Below, piece after piece: positions 1 to 4,415 of a stretch of DNA of 6,069 nucleotides (its first letter is position 1; every line of letters starts with the position of its first letter). The translations under genes and the position numbers were made by a program. The stretch covers positions 1 to 6,069 of the forward strand of contig MGVM01000152.1 in NCBI GenBank assembly GCA_001800495.1. Reading direction: 5' to 3'. The DNA is from Elusimicrobia bacterium RIFOXYB2_FULL_48_7 (GTDB lineage Bacteria; Elusimicrobiota; Endomicrobiia; CG1-02-37-114; XYA2-FULL-39-19). The notes under the pieces were generated by a model that saw nothing but the letters and a program-made list of their open reading frames with translations, was not told the origin of the DNA and did no database searches.

Positions 1-105
1 CGCCTTTTGTAAACCCTCAATAACAATCCGAATTGTTGGAACCGGAGGGGCGGGATGCCTGTTCTTCTTGGAACGGCTTAATTGTTACTTTTTTTAAAAT
101 ACCCC
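1..105. other. Left-edge noncoding stretch, nothing identified
   Basis: No gene can be supported here. One forward frame is open from 2 to a TAA at 95-97, and another reaches a TAA at 21-23. Either could be the tail of an upstream gene, but both are too short and featureless to call. A small inverted repeat (AACAAT at 22-27, ATTGTT at 32-37) lacks a following T-run, so it is not a convincing terminator. The motif TTGGAAC followed by GG or CGG occurs twice (36-45 and 68-76), with no known meaning. Confidence 0.5.
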
Positions 106-134
106 TTGACAAAATCGGAAAGGTATGCTATAAC
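106..134 (+). promoter_or_regulatory. Sigma70-type promoter of the Rrf2 gene
   Basis: A perfect -35 box TTGACA (106-111) is followed after exactly 17 bp by TATAAC (129-134), one base off the TATAAT consensus. Transcription would start near 140-142, giving a leader of about 57 nt before the Rrf2 start codon at 199. It is the only strong promoter I see in the window, so it may serve the regulator alone or the regulator plus the met genes. Start site and strength are inferred from consensus match only. Confidence 0.8.
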
Positions 135-140
135 TATACC
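122..140. promoter_or_regulatory. Candidate Rrf2 operator overlapping the -10 box
   Basis: GGTATGCTATAACTATACC is an inverted repeat with 5-bp arms GGTAT (122-126) and ATACC (136-140) around a 9-base centre that holds the -10 box. A third half-site ATACC (99-103) lies just upstream of the -35 box, and with 122-126 it forms a second, wider inverted pair around the -35. A dimeric regulator bound here would block RNA polymerase. Rrf2 proteins commonly repress their own promoters, so autoregulation by the gene at 199 is the natural inference. The site does not match the E. coli IscR type 1 consensus in length. Confidence 0.5.
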
Positions 141-165
141 AAGATGATAGACAAGGTAGTGAAGA

Positions 166-189
166 GATGAAACAAGGGATGAAATAAGG
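166..189 (+). repeat. Two tandem 12-bp repeats in the Rrf2 leader
   Basis: GATGAAACAAGG (166-177) is followed directly by GATGAAATAAGG (178-189), 11 of 12 bases identical. A looser third relative, GATGATAGACAAGG, lies at 143-156. Each unit carries an ATG and an AAGG, so the leader contains tiny frames: ATG 144 to TGA 170 (8 codons), then ATG 167 to TAA 187 (6 codons), overlapping as ATGA. The last AAGG, within AAGGA (186-190), is the ribosome-binding site of the Rrf2 gene. The repeats may simply be a local duplication. Confidence 0.6.
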
Positions 190-198
190 AATTCGATT

Positions 199-660
199 AT
201 GCGGATGACTTTCAAAGGTGATTACGCTTTAAAAATTTTGCTGGACCTGGCCCTCAAGTACAGGCCGGGCGCGCAACAGCAGGAACTGGTCCAGATAAAA
301 GATATTTCAAAAAGGCAGGACATTCCCTTTAAATACCTGGGCCAGATAATCCTGACATTAAAAGGCGGTGGGTACATCCATAGCAAAAGAGGGCATGAAG
401 GCGGGCTTTTCCTGGCAAAACCGCCGGGCAGGATCACGCTGGGGGAAATAGTTAGGTTGATAGACGGTCCGACCTCCCCGATCACCTGTGTCTCAAATAC
501 GAAGCCCTCTAAATGCGACTTCGCCAGGCGATGTCCGTTCAAAGGGGTATGGGAGCAAGTCCGCAACAGTGTAAATGAAATAGTTGACAGCGTAACAATG
601 GAAGACATGGCGAAGAAATACCCGGCGCCTTCAAAGAACGTATTGGATTACAGTATTTAG
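199..660 (+). CDS. Rrf2/IscR-family transcriptional regulator with a cysteine triad
   Basis: This 153-residue protein is a winged-helix DNA-binding regulator of the Rrf2 family, which includes IscR, NsrR and CymR. Family marks are the N-terminal helix with GDYALKILLDLA (7-18), the recognition-helix region IPFKYLGQI (42-50), the wing HSKRGHEGGLFLAKPP (61-76) and ITLGEIVRLIDGP (79-91). Three cysteines, C97, C106 and C112, are spaced C-X8-C-X5-C in the loop that holds the Fe-S ligands of IscR-like members, so cluster binding is plausible. Bacillus-type CymR lacks such a triad. The start at 199 is chosen because AAGGA at 186-190 lies 8 bases upstream; an in-frame ATG at 205 is less well spaced. 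Its position ahead of metY, metX and the cysteine genes suggests it senses sulfur or Fe-S status and controls them, but the effector is unknown. Confidence 0.92.
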   Translation: MRMTFKGDYALKILLDLALKYRPGAQQQELVQIKDISKRQDIPFKYLGQIILTLKGGGYIHSKRGHEGGLFLAKPPGRITLGEIVRLIDGPTSPITCVSNTKPSKCDFARRCPFKGVWEQVRNSVNEIVDSVTMEDMAKKYPAPSKNVLDYSI

Positions 661-722
661 CGCAAAAGCAGAAAGTTTTTTTTAAACTAAAAGACTACTA
701 AACTAATCATCTTAATAAACAA

Positions 723-728
723 AGGAGG
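723..728 (+). promoter_or_regulatory. Orphan strong Shine-Dalgarno upstream of metY
   Basis: AGGAGG at 723-728 matches the anti-Shine-Dalgarno well, yet no ATG, GTG or TTG follows at a usable distance. At the expected place there is ATA (734-736), in frame with metY. From there an uninterrupted frame rich in lysine and arginine (24 codons) leads to the metY ATG at 806. It may be a relic of an earlier start, a rare non-standard start or a ribosome standby site; which one cannot be told from the sequence. Confidence 0.45.
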
Positions 729-793
729 GAAATATAAAAAAGAAGAAAAAACAGGCAGCGGTTGTGAAAAAAAATGGCAGGAAAACTAAAAAA

Positions 794-798
794 AGGAG
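794..798 (+). promoter_or_regulatory. Ribosome-binding site that sets the metY start
   Basis: AGGAG lies 7 bases before the ATG at 806. This favours 806 as the metY start over the in-frame GTG at 764, which has no good ribosome-binding site of its own and would add 14 mostly basic residues foreign to the enzyme family. Confidence 0.8.
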
Positions 799-805
799 AA
801 AAACA

Positions 806-2098
806 ATGAGCAAATTAGATTCAAGATTAAAGACAGAGTCATTAGCATTGCACGGTGGGCAGGAAGCGGACCCCACAACAGGGTCCATGGCAGTGCCCAT
901 TTACCAGACCACGTCGTACCAGTTCAAGAGTACCGAGCACGCGGCAAATCTTTTCGGGCTGAAGGAATTCGGCAACATCTACACGCGGTTAATGAACCCG
1001 ACCACAGATGTTTTTGAGAAACGCATCGCCGCGCTTGACGGGGGTGCTGCCGCGCTTGCCGTGGCCAGCGGGCAGTCCGCGATAACGCTGGCGCTTCTTA
1101 ACATCGCCCAGAACGGCGATGAGATCGTTTCAGCCGATAACCTTTATGGCGGGACCTACAACCTGTTCCATTATACGTTCCCTAAATTCGGGATCAAGGT
1201 TAAATTTGTGAAGTCGAACGACCTGGCGGCTATCGAAAAAGCCATAACGCCGAAAACGAAGGCGGTTTACGCCGAATCCATTGGAAACCCGAAGCTGGAT
1301 GTAGCCGACCTGGAAGGGATCGCGAAGGTGGCCCACAAAAACGGCATTCCTTTCATCCTGGATAACACGGTCTCTCCTTATTTATTAAGGCCTATCGATT
1401 ACGGAGTGGATATAGTAGTTTATTCGGCTACCAAGTTCATCGGAGGCCACGGCACATCTATCGGCGGGGTTATTGTTGATTCAGGCAAGTTTGACTGGAC
1501 CAGCGGCAAATTCCCGCTTATTGCTGAGCCGGACCCCAGTTACCACGGCATCAATTTTGTGGAAGCGCTTAAGCCCCTCGGCAACATCGCTTACATTATT
1601 AAAGCGCGGGTAATACTGCTCCGGGACCTGGGCCCCGCGTTGTCACCATTCAATTCATTTTTGTTCATACAGGGACTGGAAACGCTCCACTTAAGGCTTC
1701 CCAGGCATTCTGAAAACGCGATTGCGGTTGCAAAGCATCTTGAGAAGCACCCGAAGGTAAGCTGGGTAAATTACCCGGGCCTTGCTTCAAGCCCGGAGAA
1801 AGCGCGCGCAGACAAGTACCTTAAAAAAGGCGCGGGCGCTATACTCGGATTCGGCATCAAGGGTGGCGGTGAAGCCGGCAAAAAGTTCATTGATTCCCTG
1901 GAGCTGATCTCGCATCTTGCAAACGTGGGAGATGCCAAGTCGCTTGCCATTCATCCTGCGACAACCACGCACCAGCAGTTATCGACCGAAGAACAGCAGG
2001 CCACGGGAGTAACGCCCGACTTTATCCGTTTGTCGATAGGTATAGAGCATATTGACGATATTATCGCGGATATCGACCAGGCACTTTCGAAGGTCTGA
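806..2098 (+). CDS. metY: O-acetylhomoserine sulfhydrylase (aminocarboxypropyltransferase)
   Basis: This 430-residue PLP enzyme of the Cys/Met metabolism family makes homocysteine and acetate from O-acetyl-L-homoserine and sulfide in the cytoplasm. From the ATG at 806, the N-terminal LALHGGQEADPTTGSMAVPIYQTTSY (13-38) is typical of MetY. YTR (59-61) is the motif that reaches the neighbouring subunit's PLP phosphate. SGQSAITLALLNI (88-100), DNLYGGTYNLF (111-121) and LDNT (185-188, with D186 facing the PLP ring nitrogen) follow. YSATK carries the Schiff-base lysine K210, and R408 in FIRLSIGIEHIDDI should hold the substrate carboxylate. The length of about 430, against about 380-400 for cystathionine gamma-synthase or lyase, and the insert around GKFDWTSGKFP both favour MetY. 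metX, which makes its substrate, starts 59 bp downstream. The stop codon lies in the first three bases of a dispersed repeat (2096-2145). Confidence 0.95.
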   Translation: MSKLDSRLKTESLALHGGQEADPTTGSMAVPIYQTTSYQFKSTEHAANLFGLKEFGNIYTRLMNPTTDVFEKRIAALDGGAAALAVASGQSAITLALLNIAQNGDEIVSADNLYGGTYNLFHYTFPKFGIKVKFVKSNDLAAIEKAITPKTKAVYAESIGNPKLDVADLEGIAKVAHKNGIPFILDNTVSPYLLRPIDYGVDIVVYSATKFIGGHGTSIGGVIVDSGKFDWTSGKFPLIAEPDPSYHGINFVEALKPLGNIAYIIKARVILLRDLGPALSPFNSFLFIQGLETLHLRLPRHSENAIAVAKHLEKHPKVSWVNYPGLASSPEKARADKYLKKGAGAILGFGIKGGGEAGKKFIDSLELISHLANVGDAKSLAIHPATTTHQQLSTEEQQATGVTPDFIRLSIGIEHIDDIIADIDQALSKV

Positions 2099-2145
2099 GC
2101 AAAGTGCGAAGGGCAAATTGTCGACAAATTTGACTGAGCAAGGTG
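2096..2145 (+). repeat. Intergenic repeat, copy 1
   Basis: The first 38 bases (2096-2133) match the reverse complement of 3957-3994 at 30 of 38 positions by my hand alignment. Within the copy, TGAGCAAAGTG (2096-2106) recurs as TGAGCAAGGTG (2135-2145). Between them sits a hairpin with 6-bp arms CAAATT (2114-2119) and AATTTG (2127-2132) around GTCGACA. The copy fills most of the metY-metX gap, includes the TGA stop of metY and ends just before the metX ribosome-binding site AAGGA (2149-2153). No T-run follows the hairpin, so it is not a standard terminator. Confidence 0.7.
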
Positions 2146-2157
2146 TAAAAGGAAATC

Positions 2158-3306
2158 ATGAGCGAAAAAAAAGAGAGCATAGGGCTGGTTGAAACAAAGT
2201 ATTTTACTTTTGCCGCTTCGCCGGACGCTCTTGTGCTGGAAAGCGGTGAAAAACTCGGGCCTATTACCCAGGCCTATGAAACTTACGGCACATTGAACAG
2301 GGAAAAGTCAAACGCGGTCCTGGTGCTCCACGCGTTTTCCGGGGACGCGCACGCCGCGGGTTTCCACGAAGGCGACGACAAGCCGGGCTGGTGGAACGAC
2401 ATGATCGGCCCGGGCAAAGCTTTTGACACACAAAAGTATTTTGTCATCAGCTCAAACGTCCTGGGCGGCTGCAAAGGAAGCACGGGTCCGGCTTCAATAA
2501 ACCCGAAAACCCAAAAACCATATGCCCTTGATTTCCCTATCATCACCATTGCGGACATGGTAAAAGCGCAGAAACAGCTCGTTGATTTTCTGGGTATTGA
2601 TCGCCTGCTGGCGGTAGCCGGCGGTTCCATGGGCGGCATGCAGGCCCTGCAGTGGTTCGTGTCTTACCCTGAAAAAGTCCGCAGTGTCATTCCCATTGCC
2701 ACGGCCATGAAACATTCGCCCCAGCAGATAGCTTTTGACGAAGTCGGCAGGCAGGCGATAATGGCGGACCCGGCTTGGAACAAAGGTTCTTACTATGATT
2801 CCGGCCAGCCGGACAGGGGCCTGGCGGTAGCGCGGATGGTCGGCCACATCACCTACATGAGCGACGAGTCAATGGAAGAAAAATTTTCAAGAAAACTGAA
2901 GAAAGACGGCTACACGTTCAGTTTTGACGCCGATTTTGAAGTGGAGGGGTACCTGCGGTACAGGGGAGACAATTTTGTAAAAAGGTTTGACGCAAACTCT
3001 TACCTGTACATCACAAAAGCGATGGATTATTTTGATGTGTCGGGCGCCAAACTTGCAAAAACCGGCGGGAAGCCGGAAGCCAGGTTCCTGGTGCTGTCAT
3101 TCAAGTCCGACTGGCTTTACCCTTCGGCCCAGTCCAAGGAACTTGTGCTGCAGCTCAAGGCAAAACAGGCGGATGTCACTTATTGCGAAATATTTTCCAC
3201 TTACGGCCACGACGCTTTCCTGTTGGAAGTGGAAGCCGAAAGCAAACTTATCGGGCATTTCCTGGAAAATATTTTAAACGGGAGAAAAAAAACCAATGCC
3301 ATATGA
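2158..3306 (+). CDS. metX: Homoserine O-acetyltransferase
   Basis: This 382-residue alpha/beta-hydrolase-fold enzyme transfers acetyl from acetyl-CoA to L-homoserine, the first committed step toward methionine and the source of MetY's substrate. NAVLVLHAFSGDAHAAG (52-68) holds the oxyanion region. VLGGCKGSTGPASINP (101-116) is the hallmark MetX segment, AGGSMGGMQALQW (154-166) holds the nucleophile S157, SFKSDWLYP (314-322) the acid D318, and YGHDAFLLE (349-357) the histidine H351. The catalytic triad is therefore intact and the length is normal for the family. I call acetyl rather than succinyl transfer because metY lies directly upstream, although MetX-fold enzymes can use either acyl donor. 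The start at 2158 has AAGGA only 4 bases upstream, a short spacing. Its 3' end overlaps metW by 11 bp, so the two are probably translationally coupled. Confidence 0.95.
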   Translation: MSEKKESIGLVETKYFTFAASPDALVLESGEKLGPITQAYETYGTLNREKSNAVLVLHAFSGDAHAAGFHEGDDKPGWWNDMIGPGKAFDTQKYFVISSNVLGGCKGSTGPASINPKTQKPYALDFPIITIADMVKAQKQLVDFLGIDRLLAVAGGSMGGMQALQWFVSYPEKVRSVIPIATAMKHSPQQIAFDEVGRQAIMADPAWNKGSYYDSGQPDRGLAVARMVGHITYMSDESMEEKFSRKLKKDGYTFSFDADFEVEGYLRYRGDNFVKRFDANSYLYITKAMDYFDVSGAKLAKTGGKPEARFLVLSFKSDWLYPSAQSKELVLQLKAKQADVTYCEIFSTYGHDAFLLEVEAESKLIGHFLENILNGRKKTNAI

Positions 3307-3898
3307 CCTGCTGCGTATCGACCACAGGATAATAGGGGAAATAATCCACCGCGGGGCAAAGGTGATAGACCTGGGCTGCGGCGGAGGCGAACTTCTTTAT
3401 CACCTCGCCAACGTGAAGAACGCGGCAGTCCAGGGCATTGAACTGAACGAAAGCGCCATTTACAAGTGCGTGGAGAAGGGTTTAAGCGTCATGCACGGCG
3501 ATCTGGACAACGGATTAAGCGGTTTCCCTGATAAGTCGTTTGATTACGTGATCCTGAACCAGAGCCTCCAGCAGGTAAGAAAAGTGGAATACGTAATAAA
3601 GGAAACTTTCAGGATCGGGAACAAAGTGATAATAGGGTTCCCGAATTTCGCCCATTTAAAAGCCCGGGCGATGCTGTTTTTCGGGGGAAAAGCTCCTGTC
3701 ACCGGGGCTTTGCCGGACAAGTGGCACGAAACCCCGAACCTGAGGTTCCTAAGCATCAAGGATTTCAAGGAGTTCTGCAGCATCAGGGGAATAAAAGTCG
3801 AGAAAGCGTATTACCTCGGTAAATACGGCACTATCTCGTTGCTTCCGAACCTGTTCACCCGGAACGCGGTTTTCGTGCTTTCGAAAGAAACGAAATAA
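3296..3898 (+). CDS. metW: MetW, methyltransferase-like partner of MetX
   Basis: This 200-residue protein has a class I SAM-methyltransferase fold: motif I VIDLGCGGGELL (23-34), acidic E49 in QGIEL, HGDLDNGL (67-74), FDYVILNQSLQQV (82-94), GFPNFAH (114-120) and the MetW signature PDKWHETPNLRFL (140-152). MetW is consistently paired with metX, and work in other bacteria indicates that MetX needs or is helped by MetW for homoserine acetylation; no methyl acceptor is firmly established. The ATG at 3296 lies inside the last codons of metX (11-bp overlap). GGAG at 3281-3284 is the likely ribosome-binding site, with an 11-base spacing. The gene ends at TAA 3896-3898, after which a 147-bp structured gap separates it from the next gene. 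Confidence 0.93.
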   Translation: MPYDLLRIDHRIIGEIIHRGAKVIDLGCGGGELLYHLANVKNAAVQGIELNESAIYKCVEKGLSVMHGDLDNGLSGFPDKSFDYVILNQSLQQVRKVEYVIKETFRIGNKVIIGFPNFAHLKARAMLFFGGKAPVTGALPDKWHETPNLRFLSIKDFKEFCSIRGIKVEKAYYLGKYGTISLLPNLFTRNAVFVLSKETK

Positions 3899-3916
3899 TT
3901 TGAGGTTTTGTAGTCT

Positions 3917-3930
3917 GCCGATTTATCGGC
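3917..3930 (+). repeat. Short GC-rich hairpin after metW
   Basis: GCCGATTTATCGGC is a perfect inverted repeat that folds as a 5-6 bp stem with a tiny loop. It begins 18 bases after the metW stop. The bases that follow are TGTGTAAAATTAAAAAG, with no T-run, so it is not a normal rho-independent terminator on this strand. It could still shield the 3' end of the met transcript. It lies within the larger inverted-repeat element. Confidence 0.5.
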
Positions 3931-3956
3931 TGTGTAAAATTAAAAAGCGCCCATGC

Positions 3957-3994
3957 TCAAATCTGTAGACGGTTTGAATTTCGCACCTTGCTCA
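3957..3994 (-). repeat. Intergenic repeat, copy 2 (opposite orientation)
   Basis: Read on the minus strand, this 38-bp stretch begins TGAGCAAGGTGCGAA and aligns without gaps to 2096-2133 (30 of 38 identical). As in copy 1, a related short motif repeats at its two ends: TGCTCAAA at 3954-3961 and 3989-3996 on the + strand. The mismatches cluster in the middle of the arms, around the GTC-ACA core. Two copies in one 6-kb window, both in gaps and never in genes, point to a dispersed family in this genome. Confidence 0.7.
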
Positions 3995-4027
3995 AAATGG
4001 GCAACTACAAAAAGTCAAAAATTGAAA

Positions 4028-4038
4028 AAGGGGGGGGA
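4028..4038 (+). promoter_or_regulatory. Ribosome-binding site made of an eight-G run
   Basis: The start codon at 4046 is preceded by a run of eight G (4030-4037), flanked as AA-G8-A and ending 8 bases before the ATG. It is purine-rich enough to act as a Shine-Dalgarno, though it is not AGGAGG. A homopolymer of this length can gain or lose bases during replication, which would shift spacing and strength. A length error in assembly is also possible. Confidence 0.5.
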
Positions 4039-4045
4039 TTAAACC

Positions 4046-4411
4046 ATGCACACTAACAGAAGTTATTCAATTCTCGTAAACAACCTGCGCAGTTTTAAGC
4101 GGGTGCTCATCGCTTCTTCCGGCGGCTCCGGGGCTTCATTCCTGGTTGATACTGCGAAAGCAGTACTCGGGGAGGATAATGTAGGCACAGTAAGCGCCAA
4201 AAGCAGGGATAAAAATGATCTTTTCAGAAAACTCACTTCTGAAACCAGGAAAAGGAAGATGGTGCTTTGCGACACGGCGGATTTTTCTGAATTTATAGGC
4301 AGGCCTAATAGCAGGAAGGTTGAAACAAAATGGGGCATCGCCTCTCCGCTTGCTATGGCCGGCATCAGCAGAAAAGAGGCAAAAAGACTAAACGCTCTCA
4401 GGAGCAATTAA
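4046..4411 (+). CDS. Small LarE-like protein with degenerate PP-loop
   Basis: This 121-residue protein resembles two pieces of the LarE family (ATP-dependent sulfur-inserting PP-loop enzymes, normally around 270 residues). Residues 11-49, VNNLRSFKRVLIASSGGSGASFLVDTAKAVLGEDNVGTV, match the LarE N-terminus. Residues 85-117, with GRPNSRK and GIASPLAMAGISRKEAKRL, match the later RPG...SPL...AGLTK.EIR segment. About 50 residues between them, including the RCYxCK stretch, are missing. The protein also stops before the segment that carries the sulfur-donor cysteine in Lactiplantibacillus LarE. The PP-loop SGGxDS reads SGGSGA (25-30), so the aspartate is lost, and C75 is the only cysteine. Classical LarE catalysis is unlikely. 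It ends 4 bases before the CBS gene, whose ribosome-binding site lies in its last codons, which suggests co-expression. It could be a retained accessory or regulatory protein, or an in-frame relic. The family call is by eye. Confidence 0.6.
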   Translation: MHTNRSYSILVNNLRSFKRVLIASSGGSGASFLVDTAKAVLGEDNVGTVSAKSRDKNDLFRKLTSETRKRKMVLCDTADFSEFIGRPNSRKVETKWGIASPLAMAGISRKEAKRLNALRSN

Positions 4412-4415
4412 TTCT

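Larger units (their letters stand above)
661..805 (+). other. AT-rich gap between the Rrf2 gene and metY
   Basis: This 145-bp gap is very rich in A and T. It contains an 8-T run (676-683) flanked by AGT and AAACT, which form at best a 5-bp stem, and two AAACTAA motifs 16 bp apart (684-690, 700-706). I see no SAM riboswitch, T-box or other leader motif, no clear terminator and no convincing second promoter, so read-through from the promoter at 106 into metY is possible. The right part (734-805) is an in-frame purine-rich stretch leading into metY. Confidence 0.5.
3906..4012. repeat. 107-bp nested inverted-repeat element
   Basis: The gap after metW is organised as concentric inverted repeats. 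The outer arms TTTTGTAGT (3906-3914) and ACTACAAAA (4004-4012) pair perfectly over 9 bp. Inside them GCCCAT (3949-3954) pairs with ATGGGC (3997-4002), and TCAAA (3957-3961) pairs with TTTGA (3973-3977). A separate hairpin (3917-3930) sits on the left side. Such a layout fits a non-autonomous, MITE-like or REP-like intergenic element. I see no clear target-site duplication and no transposase. As RNA it could fold into a branched structure between metW and the LarE-like gene. Confidence 0.6.

Noticed and set aside
22..37. AACAAT/ATTGTT hairpin as a terminator of an upstream gene
   Set aside because: The stem is AT-rich, only 6 bp, and has no T-run after it.
55..81. Eight-codon frame (ATG 55 to TAA 79-81) with a GGAGGGG ahead of it
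   Set aside because: It ends before the promoter at 106, so it would not be a leader of the Rrf2 transcript. It is too short to judge and has no regulatory codon pattern.
2..97. Open forward frame of 31 codons at the left edge
   Set aside because: A stretch this short is open by chance fairly often, and the translation shows no family motif. It could be the tail of an upstream gene but cannot be supported.
661..805. SAM riboswitch, T-box or attenuator ahead of metY
   Set aside because: The gap is AT-rich, with no conserved riboswitch core, no T-box motif and no terminator/antiterminator pair. The only stem near the T-run is 5 bp.
764..805. GTG at 764 as the metY start
   Set aside because: It lacks a good ribosome-binding site, adds residues not found in the family, and the ATG at 806 has AGGAG at ideal spacing.
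2283..2847. Long reverse-strand frames inside metX, and similar ones inside the other genes
   Set aside because: They lie wholly opposite well-conserved enzymes, show no family motifs and lack ribosome-binding sites. They are shadows of codon use.
3917..4012. Rho-independent terminator after metW
   Set aside because: Hairpins are present, but neither strand shows a T-run directly after a GC-rich stem. The structure is better described as a repeat element.
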